Assembly: GCF_900454835.1 (NCBI RefSeq)
Contig: NZ_UGTM01000001.1
Span: 682,501-746,500 of the forward strand
Direction: 5' to 3'
DNA length: 64,000 bases
DNA from: Prevotella denticola
GTDB lineage: Bacteria > Bacteroidota > Bacteroidia > Bacteroidales > Bacteroidaceae
The position numbers and the translations under genes are program-made. How positions within the stretch are numbered: the stretch's first letter is position 1; every line of letters begins with the position of its first letter. Under the pieces are notes generated by a model. The model did not search any database. It had not been told where the DNA came from and saw nothing but the letters and a program-made list of their open reading frames with translations. Shown here in pieces: positions 8,451-16,783 of the stretch.

Positions 8451-8621
8451 GTACTTCGCCTTTCAGACGAGCAGATTCCGCTTTCTCCTTGAAAGAGCAT
8501 GGCAGGACGGTGCGACTGAAAGAGCAAGCAGATTGTGCCGTATAAAAGCAAAGGCACAAAGAGTTGACAATGTTCACATAGACAAAAGTCCGATGACAAA
8601 AGTTCAATGTGGATTTTTAGG
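8451..8621. repeat. dispersed intergenic element R1, copy 1
   Basis: About 170 nt that align over their length with 23137-23311. Shared blocks include CCTTGAAAGAGCAT, GTGCGACTG, GTGCCGTATAAAAGCA and ATAGACAAAAGTCC-like sequence. The small indels break any common reading frame, so it is not a shared protein. Copies differ at perhaps a fifth of positions by eye. Confidence 0.65.
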
Positions 8622-8688
8622 ACCTGCCTTTCATGATTCCGGTCTTCATAAAAAGAAAGCAAAGCACGTATATTAGCTTTTTTTTCGT

Positions 8689-8696
8689 TATCTTTG
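8689..8696 (+). promoter_or_regulatory. -7 promoter element of rlmN
   Basis: TATCTTTG, 25 nt before the ATG at 8722. A T-rich stretch lies upstream but no clear -33 box. Confidence 0.5.
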
Positions 8697-8721
8697 CAGC
8701 AACAAAACATTGGGAACAAGT

Positions 8722-9783
8722 ATGGAGACTGCGAAGAAGTATCTGTTGGGGATGACACTTGGCGAGCTGAAAGAGGTCGCAAAGTCGCTCGGTATGCCGG
8801 CTTTCACGGGTGGACAGATGGCTAAATGGCTTTATACACAACAGGTGGAAAGCATTGACGAGATGACGAATATCTCGAAAGCAAACCGGGAGAAGCTGGC
8901 GGCAGCGTATGCCATCGGCTGCAAGGAACCGACTGATGCGCAGTATTCCAAGGACGGAACAGTCAAATACCTCTTCCCTACGGACAGCGGCAAGTTCGTC
9001 GAGACAGTCTATATACCCGAGGACGGCCGCGCCACACTGTGTGTCTCCTCGCAGGTAGGATGCAAGATGAACTGCCTCTTCTGCCAGACGGGGAAACAGG
9101 GCTTTGAGGGCAGCCTCTCGGCAACAGATATTCTCAACCAGGTCTATTCGCTTCCGGAACGTGACAAGCTGACGAACATCGTCTTCATGGGGCAGGGCGA
9201 ACCGATGGACAACCTCGACAATGTATTGCGTGTGACGGAGATACTGACTGCCGGGTTCGGCTATGGATGGTCTCCCAAGCGCATCACGGTGAGCAGCGTG
9301 GGCATCAAAGGCAAGCTGAAGCGTTTCCTTGAGGAGAGCGACTGTCATGTCGCCATCAGCATGCACTCGCCGCTTCATGAACAGCGTTCGGAACTGATGC
9401 CGGCAGAAAGGGGGATGTCTATCGAGAGCATTGTCGATCTGCTGGGCAATTATGACTTCTCTCACCAGCGGCGTCTGTCGTTTGAATACATTGTCTTCAA
9501 GGATGTAAACGACTCTGAAGCTCATGCCAAGGCCATCGTGCGCCTGCTCAAAGGACTGGACTGCCGCATCAACCTCATCCGTTTTCATCCGATTCCCAAT
9601 ACTCCATTGCAGGGCGTTGACGACCGAAAAATGGAGGAGTTCCGGAACTATCTGACACAGCATGGTGTCTTCACGACGATTCGTGCCAGTCGTGGACAGG
9701 ACATCTTTGCCGCCTGCGGTCTGCTTTCTACGGCAAAGGAGAAGGACGGAAGGAAGGGAAAGAGTAAGACGGTAAAAGAGTAA
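8722..9783 (+). CDS. rlmN: 23S rRNA (adenine-2503-C2)-methyltransferase, dual-specificity RlmN
   Basis: A 353-aa radical-SAM enzyme that methylates A2503 of 23S rRNA and A37 of some tRNAs. The 4Fe-4S motif CKMNCLFC (Cys114, 118, 121) and the C-terminal catalytic Cys in IFAACGLL are present. I choose the ATG at 8722 over an in-frame TTG 12 nt upstream because it fits the -7 element. The last 15 or so residues after GLLSTAK are Lys/Gly-rich and come from a degenerate purine repeat that continues past the stop (about 9735-9805), so this tail probably is not part of the ancestral protein. Confidence 0.93.
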   Translation: METAKKYLLGMTLGELKEVAKSLGMPAFTGGQMAKWLYTQQVESIDEMTNISKANREKLAAAYAIGCKEPTDAQYSKDGTVKYLFPTDSGKFVETVYIPEDGRATLCVSSQVGCKMNCLFCQTGKQGFEGSLSATDILNQVYSLPERDKLTNIVFMGQGEPMDNLDNVLRVTEILTAGFGYGWSPKRITVSSVGIKGKLKRFLEESDCHVAISMHSPLHEQRSELMPAERGMSIESIVDLLGNYDFSHQRRLSFEYIVFKDVNDSEAHAKAIVRLLKGLDCRINLIRFHPIPNTPLQGVDDRKMEEFRNYLTQHGVFTTIRASRGQDIFAACGLLSTAKEKDGRKGKSKTVKE

Positions 9784-9858
9784 AAAGGTAAAAAAGGTAA
9801 AGCTGTAAACATTGAAGAGTAAGTAGGAAAAGAACATAACCATACAAGATATAGATAT

Positions 9859-10995
9859 ATGAACGAGAATAAAAAAGTCCGCGTAGCAATCACACACGGA
9901 GATACGAACGGCATTGGATATGAATTGATTTTCAAGACTTTTGCCGAACCAGAGATGCTGGAACTCTGTACGCCTATCGTCTATGGCTCGCCGAAGATTG
10001 CCGCTTACCACCGCAATGCGCTGGGTATTGAAGCGAATTTTACCATTATCAAGGATGCGAAAGATGCACAGGAGGGACGGCTCAACCTGCTGCCAGTGTT
10101 CGACGACGAGATAAAGGTGGAACTTGGGGTAGCCTCAGAAGAATCGGGTGCAGCAGGCCTCCGGGCTGTCGACAGGGCTTTGGACGACTACCGTCAGGGC
10201 TTGTTCGATGTATTGGTGACAGCACCTGTCGACAACAACGAGCAGTTCCACTTCAGCGGCCAGAGCCGGTATATCGAAGACCATCTGGAGACAGAAGGAC
10301 AGGGACTTTCCGTCCTTGTCAACGAGGAACTGCGTGTAGCACTTGCCACCCGTAACCTGCCTTTGCGCCAGGTGGCAGAGTCCATTTCCAAGGAAAGCAT
10401 CATCAATAACGCAACCACTCTCTTCCGGAGTCTGCGACGCGACTTCCGTCTTTCCAGTCCGCGTATCGCAGTACTTGGGCTGAACCCCAAGGCCGGTGAC
10501 AACGGACTGCTGGGTTCAGAAGAACAGGAATTTATTTCGCCTGCTATCGACGAGCTTGCCGACAAGGGCATCCAGGCTTTCGGTCCCTATCCGGCGGACA
10601 CGTTCTTCGGCTGCAGCCATGCCGGGGAGTTCGACGGTATACTGGCAATGTATTACGAACAGGGACTGTCCCCCTTCCGTACTCTCTCCGCATGCCGGGG
10701 CATCAATTATACGGCAGGACTGCCCCTTGTCCGTACTTCTGCAGAAATACCCGACAGTCTTCCGCTGGCAGGCAAGGGAGTTGCTGATGAGCAGTCCTTC
10801 CGCCACGCCGTTTACCTTGCTATCGACATTTTCCGCAACCGTGCCGAATATGACGAGCCCATGGGAAATCCGCTGCCGAAGCTTTACAAGGAAAAACGGG
10901 ACGAAAGTGACAAGGTGCGCTTTGCCATCCCACGCAAGCGTGAAGACCGCACACCGCACGGGACCGCACACCGCAATCCGAAAGAGGCACATTAA
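9859..10995 (+). CDS. pdxA: PdxA-like protein lacking the canonical metal and substrate residues
   Basis: A 378-aa protein of the PdxA family (4-hydroxythreonine-4-phosphate dehydrogenase, vitamin B6 synthesis), recognisable throughout: ITHGDTNGIGYE near the N-terminus, LGLNP and GPYPADTFFG in the middle, INYTAGLPLVRTS near the end. However, the residues that define the active site in PdxA are replaced. The three metal-binding His of the family correspond here to Asn166, Lys211 and Tyr266; the His-Thr of GHTE is Gln135-Ser136; the Lys of APINK-like motifs is missing; and DHGTA is EIPDS. The frame is open with no sign of decay. It may be inactive, regulatory, or act on another substrate. A charged tail of about 40 residues ends the protein. 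A paralogue may exist elsewhere. Confidence 0.75.
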   Translation: MNENKKVRVAITHGDTNGIGYELIFKTFAEPEMLELCTPIVYGSPKIAAYHRNALGIEANFTIIKDAKDAQEGRLNLLPVFDDEIKVELGVASEESGAAGLRAVDRALDDYRQGLFDVLVTAPVDNNEQFHFSGQSRYIEDHLETEGQGLSVLVNEELRVALATRNLPLRQVAESISKESIINNATTLFRSLRRDFRLSSPRIAVLGLNPKAGDNGLLGSEEQEFISPAIDELADKGIQAFGPYPADTFFGCSHAGEFDGILAMYYEQGLSPFRTLSACRGINYTAGLPLVRTSAEIPDSLPLAGKGVADEQSFRHAVYLAIDIFRNRAEYDEPMGNPLPKLYKEKRDESDKVRFAIPRKREDRTPHGTAHRNPKEAH

Positions 10996-11105
10996 GATGG
11001 GTGGCCAGGGAGACAAGTGGGCCATGCCGGCTTTTCTGTCCCTTAGCAGAAAGGAGAATACGGACACAGAGCCATCTTGTCTGGCCTCTTTATCAGCGAT
11101 TGTTT

Positions 11106-12107
11106 ATGGAAAAGAAGTATCAGAACATCTTCTTCCTCTTCGGCTTGGCTGTTCTTGTCGTCATGGTGACACAGCTCGACTTTGCCGATGTATGGCACAA
11201 TCTCCAGCATGCCGGATACTGGTTTCTTGCGGTGGTTGTCCTGTGGGCGTTCCTCTATATCTTCAATACGGCAGCCTGGCTGACGATTATTCGCAGCCAG
11301 AGCCACGACCCGATGGAGCGGAAGCGAGTTTCGTTCCTTTGGCTTTATAAGGTTACGGTATCAGGATTCGCACTCAATTATGCAACGCCTGGCGGACTGA
11401 TGGGCGGCGAACCATACCGTATCATGGAGCTGACACCGAAAATCGGTGCAGAGCGTGCAACGTCATCCGTCGTCCTCTATGCCATGACGCATATCTTCAG
11501 TCATTTCTGGTTCTGGCTTCTTTCCATGTTTCTTTTCGTCTTCACGCAGCCCGTCAGTTTTTTCATGGGAACAATGCTCACGCTGACAGGTGCGTTCTGC
11601 ATCTCCGCTATCTGGTTCTTCCTCACAGGCTACAAAAAAGGGCTGGCGGTCCGTGTGATGAACCTTGTACGTCATATTCCTTTCATTAAGAAATGGGCAG
11701 AGCCGTTCGTTGCGGACCATAAGGAAGAACTTGACAGGATTGACAGTCAGATAGCTTCGCTTCATAACCAGAACCCACGTACATTCCTTACGGTCGTATT
11801 GCTCGAACTCTCCTGCCGGATATGCAGTGCGTCGGAGATATTCTTCATTCTTTTGGTTCTTTTCCCATCTGTCAATTACCTTGACTGTGTCCTTATTCTT
11901 GCTTTCACCTCCCTTTTTGCCAATATGCTCTTTTTCATGCCCCTGCAGTTAGGAGGCCGTGAGGGGGGCTTTCTCATGTCTGTTACCGGCTTGGGACTTT
12001 CCACCAGTGCCGGAGTCTTTGTCGCGCTCCTCGTCCGTATCCGCGAACTTATCTGGACAGCCGTCGGGCTGCTGCTGATCAAGTTGGAGAAGAGAAGAGC
12101 CCGGTAG
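11106..12107 (+). CDS. lysylphosphatidylglycerol synthase-like / UPF0104 flippase-type membrane protein
   Basis: A 333-aa integral membrane protein with about seven or eight helices, resembling the membrane domain of MprF and the UPF0104 family (AglD-like). Motifs seen are FALNYATPGGLMGGEPYR (about 86-103) and GGREGGFLMSVTGL near the end. I start it at the ATG at 11106, which is followed directly by the first membrane helix; a GTG at 11001 would add a non-family basic extension. It may flip or handle a lipid-linked substrate. There is no attached synthetase domain, so lysyl-PG synthesis is not expected. The gene lies 110 nt after the PdxA-like gene. Confidence 0.75.
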   Translation: MEKKYQNIFFLFGLAVLVVMVTQLDFADVWHNLQHAGYWFLAVVVLWAFLYIFNTAAWLTIIRSQSHDPMERKRVSFLWLYKVTVSGFALNYATPGGLMGGEPYRIMELTPKIGAERATSSVVLYAMTHIFSHFWFWLLSMFLFVFTQPVSFFMGTMLTLTGAFCISAIWFFLTGYKKGLAVRVMNLVRHIPFIKKWAEPFVADHKEELDRIDSQIASLHNQNPRTFLTVVLLELSCRICSASEIFFILLVLFPSVNYLDCVLILAFTSLFANMLFFMPLQLGGREGGFLMSVTGLGLSTSAGVFVALLVRIRELIWTAVGLLLIKLEKRRAR

Positions 12108-12652
12108 CTATGTCAGTTGGCAGAATCCTGATCGGTACTGCTCTTGGATTCTGACAGGACTGTCCCGGAGATTTCTACAGCCAGAGAGGCTGCCTGTCCG
12201 GTTCTCAAGCTGTCGGTTAGGTGTATGCGCCTGTTTGTTCGGATGGAGGTTCCCAACCGGTTGGGAATCCTGTTCCCGGTGCTTGGGAATCTTGTCCCCA
12301 GTGCTTGGGAATCCTGTCCCCAGTCGGTTGGGAATATTGTTGCATTGTGGTTTGATGTTTTTGCTGACAGCTTTTCGCCTTACTTTTCAACTTGGTTGAC
12401 TGTTTTAAGGACTTAATTTTAATTGTTGTTGACAGTATTTTGTTTTAATCATGTTTGAAGTTTACACATCTTAGATGACACGAAAAGATAGTCTTTCCGT
12501 TGGAGGAAGAACTGGAGAGATAACGATGTTATGTTTCTTTTATGGATGCAGAATGTGGAGCACGGAAAGGAACACGAAAAGGTATGGGACAGTTGTTAAA
12601 GTCTGCCAAAATTGCAGTTTTGTCAAATATAATAGGTAATTTTGTCAGTTAA
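12108..12652. other. 545-nt intergenic region with array B
   Basis: Apart from the palindromic array at 12249-12338, the region carries a dyad CTGC-CAAAATT-GCAG around 12602-12617 and two copies of TTTTGTCA about 21 nt apart just before the sigma-54 regulator gene. The second copy overlaps TAATTTTG, a -7-like match. This may be the promoter and an operator, but neither is certain. No gene is evident. Confidence 0.4.
12249..12338. repeat. array B: four 22-23-nt palindromic units (TTCCC/GGGAA family)
   Basis: Units start at 12249, 12272, 12294 and 12316 (23, 22, 22, 23 nt). The first contains a perfect 18-bp palindrome, TTCCCAACCGGTTGGGAA; the others are variants such as CCCCAGTGCTTGGGAA. Differences between units often fall in the loop. 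A related array is at 60216-60304. Confidence 0.8.
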
Positions 12653-13894
12653 ATGAATACAACAGAACTGCAACGAACCAAACAAAGATATAACATCGTA
12701 GGCAACAGCGATGGATTGAACCATGCTTTGGATGTCGCCCTGCAGGTGGCACCTACGGATCTGTCTGTACTGATTGTCGGCGAAAGCGGTGTGGGCAAGG
12801 AGATTATACCACGTGTTATTCACGACAGTTCTCCCCGTCGCCGCGAGAAGTATTTTGCCATCAACTGTGGCTCCATCCCTGAAGGGACTATTGACAGCGA
12901 GCTCTTCGGACATGAGAAGGGCTCCTTTACCGGTGCCGTCGGCGAAAGTGAAGGCTATTTCGGTATCGCCAACAAAGGAACGATTTTCCTCGATGAGGTC
13001 GGCGAACTGCCCATGGCAACGCAGGCGCGGCTGCTCCGTGTGCTGGAAACAGGCGAATATATCCGTGTGGGCGGACAAGAGATACGCAAGACGGACGTGC
13101 GTATTGTGGCCGCCACCAACGTCAATATGCGCAAGGCCATCAGCGAGGGGAAGTTCCGTGAAGACCTGTTCTACCGACTGAACACCATTCCTATCCAGAT
13201 GCCCCCGCTCCGTGACCGTGGCGGGGACATTGTCCTGCTCTTCCGTCTCTTTGCCATGCAGATGGCGGAAAAATACCATCTGCCGAAAATCACGCTCACG
13301 GAGGAGGCACGCCAGATACTGCTACAATATAAGTGGCCGGGAAATGTCCGCCAGCTGAAGAACATCACCGAGCAGATGTCTGTTCTCAGTGAAAAACGGG
13401 AGATCGATGCCGATACGCTGCTCCGTTTCATTCCACGGGATCAGGACAGTACCGAACTGTCTACGGTGCAGGGGAACGGGACGCACACCTACGAGAGTGA
13501 ACGGGAGATACTCTACAAAATCCTCTATGAACTGAGAGGAAACGTAAGCGACCTGCGCCGCGACCTCAACAACGTCCGCAAGCAGCTGGAGGAGAGCAGG
13601 CAGCTCAACGGTGCAGCTGGTTTCCAGCCGGCAGCACCCGCAGTTTCCAATCTTCCGGTTGCAGCAAACAAGCAGACGATCAATCCGCCGGCAGCCATCA
13701 GTCAGGTGGAGGATGCCGAGGCGGAAGAAATTTCCGAACCGGAGACACTTAACCTGAACGACATCGGAAAGCAGCTGGTCGAGAAAGCACTGGAACGCAA
13801 CAACGGAAACCGGAAGAAGGCGGCACAGGAACTGGGTATCAGTGACCGTACGCTCTATCGGCGTATCAGACAGTACGGATTAGACAAAGATTAA
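12653..13894 (+). CDS. sigma-54-dependent transcriptional activator (AAA+, Fis-type HTH)
   Basis: A 413-aa activator that would remodel sigma-54 RNA polymerase using ATP. Visible are Walker A GESGVGKE (43-50), the sigma-54 contact loop GSFTGA (90-95, the common variant of GAFTGA), Walker B IFLDE (111-115), and a C-terminal Fis-like helix-turn-helix (NRKKAAQELGISDRTLYRRI, about 385-405). The AAA+ domain begins almost at residue 1, so there is no receiver or sensor domain. It may be controlled by abundance, by binding partners or by the linker (about 270-370, Pro/Ala-rich). It starts the cluster with lptE, a TPR-like gene and secG, an order I recall from other Bacteroidota. Confidence 0.9.
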   Translation: MNTTELQRTKQRYNIVGNSDGLNHALDVALQVAPTDLSVLIVGESGVGKEIIPRVIHDSSPRRREKYFAINCGSIPEGTIDSELFGHEKGSFTGAVGESEGYFGIANKGTIFLDEVGELPMATQARLLRVLETGEYIRVGGQEIRKTDVRIVAATNVNMRKAISEGKFREDLFYRLNTIPIQMPPLRDRGGDIVLLFRLFAMQMAEKYHLPKITLTEEARQILLQYKWPGNVRQLKNITEQMSVLSEKREIDADTLLRFIPRDQDSTELSTVQGNGTHTYESEREILYKILYELRGNVSDLRRDLNNVRKQLEESRQLNGAAGFQPAAPAVSNLPVAANKQTINPPAAISQVEDAEAEEISEPETLNLNDIGKQLVEKALERNNGNRKKAAQELGISDRTLYRRIRQYGLDKD

Positions 13895-13904
13895 AACAGA
13901 GGCT

Positions 13905-14471
13905 ATGAAAGGAATGCCATCTACCGGCGACATGATGAAGGCCGGAAAGGGACTTACGGCAGCCCGCCTGTTAAGGTGGGGTGTGCCGGCAGTCTGTCTG
14001 CTGTTGCTGGCAGCCTGCAGCGTGTCCTATAAGTTCAATGGCGCAAGTATAGACTATAATAAGGTACATACCATACAGATTGCCGATTTCCCCATTCGTT
14101 CCACTTATGTCTGGGGCCCGATGGGACCGATGTTCAACAACCAGCTCAAGGATGTTTTTGCCAACCATACCCGCCTGCAGCAGGTGAAGCGCAACGGAGA
14201 CATGAAAATCGAGGGTGAAATCACGCAGTATCAGCAGCGCAACAAGAGTGTGTCGAGTGAGGGGTATTCGGCTCAGACAGAGCTTTCCATCACGGTCAAC
14301 GTACGCTTCACGAACAATACGAATCACAGAGAAGACTTCGAGCGGCAGTTTACTGCCACTTCAAGCTACGAGACAAGCCGGAGTCTGAACTCGGTACAGG
14401 AAGAGCTTGTCACGCAGATGGTGAAAGACCTTACCGACCAGATTTTCAATGCCACGGTTGCCAACTGGTAG
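13905..14471 (+). CDS. lptE: LPS-assembly lipoprotein LptE
   Basis: A 188-aa lipoprotein expected to sit in the outer membrane and plug the LptD barrel for LPS export. An N-terminal basic stretch and hydrophobic helix end in a lipobox LLAAC (Cys38), followed by SVSYKFNGASIDYNKVHTI, typical of the Bacteroidota LptE family. The extension before the helix is long; a later ATG (13932 or 13935) would give a more usual signal peptide, so the start is uncertain. It lies 10 nt after the sigma-54 regulator and is probably co-transcribed. Confidence 0.85.
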   Translation: MKGMPSTGDMMKAGKGLTAARLLRWGVPAVCLLLLAACSVSYKFNGASIDYNKVHTIQIADFPIRSTYVWGPMGPMFNNQLKDVFANHTRLQQVKRNGDMKIEGEITQYQQRNKSVSSEGYSAQTELSITVNVRFTNNTNHREDFERQFTATSSYETSRSLNSVQEELVTQMVKDLTDQIFNATVANW

Positions 14472-14582
14472 CTCTTTTCTGCTTCTTGTCCTCGTGCGTC
14501 CCTGTCTGTCATCGGTTTTCTTGTCGTCAGCCGTCGCCGCCCCCTGCCGCCTGTCATCGCTTATCACTGCTCAACAACTTCT

Positions 14583-15347
14583 ATGGACATAGCCCGACTC
14601 ATCAACCATCCGGAGAATCTGAACAAGGAGACCCTATACGGTCTCCGGAGTATGCTTGCGCTCTATCCCTATTACCAGCCTGCACGTATCCTGCTGTTAC
14701 AGAACCTCTTTCTACTGCATGACTCTACATTCGACGACGAGCTGCGCCGTGCCGCCGTGTATATTTCCGACCGCCGTGTCTTATTCAAACTCGTTGAAGA
14801 AGCGCATTATCAGTTGGTTTCACAGCACACTCAGGCTGTGGATGGTCCGGTCGGTAGTGAAGGGGAGACGGGAGAGGAGAAAGATCGCACCAGTTTGCTT
14901 ATCGACAGTTTCCTCGAACAGATTCCAGAGGAGGCCGGTGATTCTCAGAAGAATGGGACACAGCGCAGGCCGACTCCTGCCGATGCCACAGTAGACTACG
15001 TTGCCTATCTGTTGGAAAGCGGGAGCGGACAGCAAAAAGAAACGGCTCCGCAGCTCAAGGGACAGGAGCTGATCGACGACTTCATCTTCAACGAGGGGGG
15101 AAGAATCACTTTACAGGAAGAGACAGAGTACGAGCCTGAAGGACCTGATGGAATTGAAGATGTCGAGAATGAGGATACCGGGTATTTCACAGAGACATTG
15201 GCAAGAATCTATATCAAGCAAGGGCGATATTCAAAGGCATTGGGAATAATTAAGCGATTAAATTTGGTTTATCCGAAAAAAAATCGTTACTTTGCAGACC
15301 AAATACGGTTTCTGGAGAAACTGATAATAAACAACAATAAAAAATAA
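14583..15347 (+). CDS. conserved TPR-like protein between lptE and secG
   Basis: A 254-aa soluble protein without signal peptide, conserved at this place in Bacteroidota as far as I recall, but without a known function. The N-terminal part (LINHPENLNKETLYGLRSML) and C-terminal part (TLARIYIKQGRYSKALGIIK) look like tetratricopeptide helices; the middle (about 80-190) is acidic and probably disordered. The 111-nt spacer after lptE is pyrimidine-rich with no clear structure, and secG follows after 9 nt. Confidence 0.75.
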   Translation: MDIARLINHPENLNKETLYGLRSMLALYPYYQPARILLLQNLFLLHDSTFDDELRRAAVYISDRRVLFKLVEEAHYQLVSQHTQAVDGPVGSEGETGEEKDRTSLLIDSFLEQIPEEAGDSQKNGTQRRPTPADATVDYVAYLLESGSGQQKETAPQLKGQELIDDFIFNEGGRITLQEETEYEPEGPDGIEDVENEDTGYFTETLARIYIKQGRYSKALGIIKRLNLVYPKKNRYFADQIRFLEKLIINNNKK

Positions 15348-15356
15348 AAGAAGAAA

Positions 15357-15743
15357 ATGTACACGTTATTCGTAATCCTTATCGTGATTGCAGCACTCTT
15401 GATGATAGGTGTCGTACTGATTCAGGAGTCAAAGGGTGGTGGGCTTTCATCAAACTTCTCATCATCTAATGCCATCATGGGAGTCCGCAAGACGACTGAC
15501 TTTATCGAGAAGACTACTTGGGGGCTGGCGATAGCCATGGTCGTCATCAGCGTTGCCAGTGCTTATGTCGCACCTACAGCAAACACAGATGAGAGTGTTA
15601 TCGAGAAGGCTGCGACAGAGGGTAACACGACAAACCCGAACAACTTGCCTAATTTCGGTGCAAGCCAGCAGAAACAGGCTGCTCCGGCTGCACAGGGCGG
15701 TGCCGCACAGACTCCTGCCACCCCTTCTGCACCTGCAAAATAA
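15357..15743 (+). CDS. secG: preprotein translocase subunit SecG
   Basis: A 128-aa inner-membrane subunit of SecYEG. Two membrane helices are visible (about residues 2-22 and 52-72), separated by the conserved loop QESKGGGLSS followed by a phenylalanine-containing segment. The C-terminal 50 residues are Ala/Gln/Pro-rich and low in complexity, as is common in Bacteroidota SecG. It starts 9 nt after the TPR-like gene and ends the cluster. Confidence 0.92.
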   Translation: MYTLFVILIVIAALLMIGVVLIQESKGGGLSSNFSSSNAIMGVRKTTDFIEKTTWGLAIAMVVISVASAYVAPTANTDESVIEKAATEGNTTNPNNLPNFGASQQKQAAPAAQGGAAQTPATPSAPAK

Positions 15744-15772
15744 CAAACAAATGCAAAAAAGTACGGGAAATG

Positions 15773-15804
15773 TTTGCCTAAAACAAATAAAACCCGTACC
15801 TTTG
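15773..15804 (+). promoter_or_regulatory. promoter of tRNA-His, complete -33/-7
   Basis: TTTG (15773-15776), 20 nt spacer, TACCTTTG (15797-15804). This matches the Bacteroidota vegetative promoter TTTG-N19-21-TAnnTTTG and lies 48 nt before the tRNA. Confidence 0.75.
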
Positions 15805-15852
15805 CACTCGCTAAAATGAAACAGCCGTCATAGCTGTGGAAATAGCCGACAT

Positions 15853-15927
15853 GGTGGATGTAGTTCAGTTGGTTAGAGCGTCAGATTGTGGTTCTGAATG
15901 TCGTGGGTTCGAGTCCCACCCTCCACC
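15853..15927 (+). tRNA. tRNA-His (anticodon GTG)
   Basis: Folds as a cloverleaf: D arm with GTTC/GAGC, anticodon stem TCAGA/TCTGA with loop TTGTGGT (anticodon GTG at 15888-15890), variable loop ATGTC, T arm GTGGG/CCCAC with TTCGAGT. The extra 5' G (G-1, 15853) opposite C73 is the tRNA-His identity element. One acceptor pair is mismatched (T6 against C67). CCA is not encoded, as expected in this group. Confidence 0.95.
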
Positions 15928-15938
15928 CTCCAAGAAAC

Positions 15939-15974
15939 AAGCGGAAATCCTTTATGTAAAGGGCTTCCGCTTTT
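15939..15974 (+). terminator. terminator after tRNA-His
   Basis: AAGCGGAA pairs with TTCCGCTT, with an inner CCTTT/AAAGG extension, followed by TTTT. Confidence 0.7.
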
Positions 15975-16195
15975 CTCTCTATAGACAGAAATGCAACCGG
16001 AAACATACTGGCAACGTCCGTAACTTTAAATTGCAATATTTTTTTAACTGAAGTCTGCCTGAATTCTTTCAAGACATTGGTCAGGAGACCGAAAGCTGAT
16101 CGTTTGTTGGAAAATAGTGAGACGGAGGCTTGGGATATTCATCAGGGGAGAAGGAAACCGTATCGTTTTGGAGGAACTGGAATGGGGTGTACAGC

Positions 16196-16783
16196 TTATG
16201 CCAAGGCGATATAAACAGCACACAGTGCCAGGGTGATGGAACTTATGCGTGCAGCCTGTTGCTGGTAATCTGTAAAGAATCTCCGGAGACAACTGCCTGC
16301 TGCCAGCCAAAGCAGGTTGGCACCCGGACCGGCTATCAGCAGCCATGCTCCTACGGCAAGCAGATCGGCCAGTTCATTGCTGTAGGGCAGTACAAAAGTA
16401 CTGAAAGCGGTCAGGTCGAACAGCGGCATCTTGGCATTTGTCATCTGTACCAGCATTCCGCTTGTGAAACTGCAATCATCATGCTTTCCGCCAGACTCCT
16501 GTCTGTTTTTCTTCACCTTATATGCCAGAAACAGTATATAGGCTGCTCCAAGATATTTCAGATATTGAATATATCCCGCAAAGGCGAGCCCAATACAGTG
16601 AGCCAGTACGGCCATCAGGCATACTGCAATGGAAAATCCTGTCAGCAGGCCGAACCACATGACAAGTGACTGTCTCCTTCCATACTTCAAAGACATGGCA
16701 AGAGAATAGATGTTGGCTGGACCTGGCGTGTATCCGACAACCAATATCTGCAGGAGCAAACTGGGGAGAAGCGAGAGCGGCAT
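16196..16783 (-). CDS. LysE/RhtB-family amino-acid exporter
   Basis: A 195-aa inner-membrane protein with about five or six helices. The N-terminal signature GYTPGPANIYSLAMSLKYG and GAAYILFLAYK match the LysE/RhtB translocator family, which exports amino acids such as lysine, threonine or homoserine derivatives. The substrate cannot be told. It is divergent from metA, 353 nt away, and stands alone. The stop at 16196 follows GAAYI-type helices and the length is normal. Confidence 0.85.
   Translation of the reverse strand: MPLSLLPSLLLQILVVGYTPGPANIYSLAMSLKYGRRQSLVMWFGLLTGFSIAVCLMAVLAHCIGLAFAGYIQYLKYLGAAYILFLAYKVKKNRQESGGKHDDCSFTSGMLVQMTNAKMPLFDLTAFSTFVLPYSNELADLLAVGAWLLIAGPGANLLWLAAGSCLRRFFTDYQQQAARISSITLALCAVYIALA

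Noticed and set aside
12602..12650. -24/-12 sigma-54 promoter before the sigma-54 activator
   Set aside because: TGCCAAAATTGC resembles it, but the GG and GC spacing is wrong.
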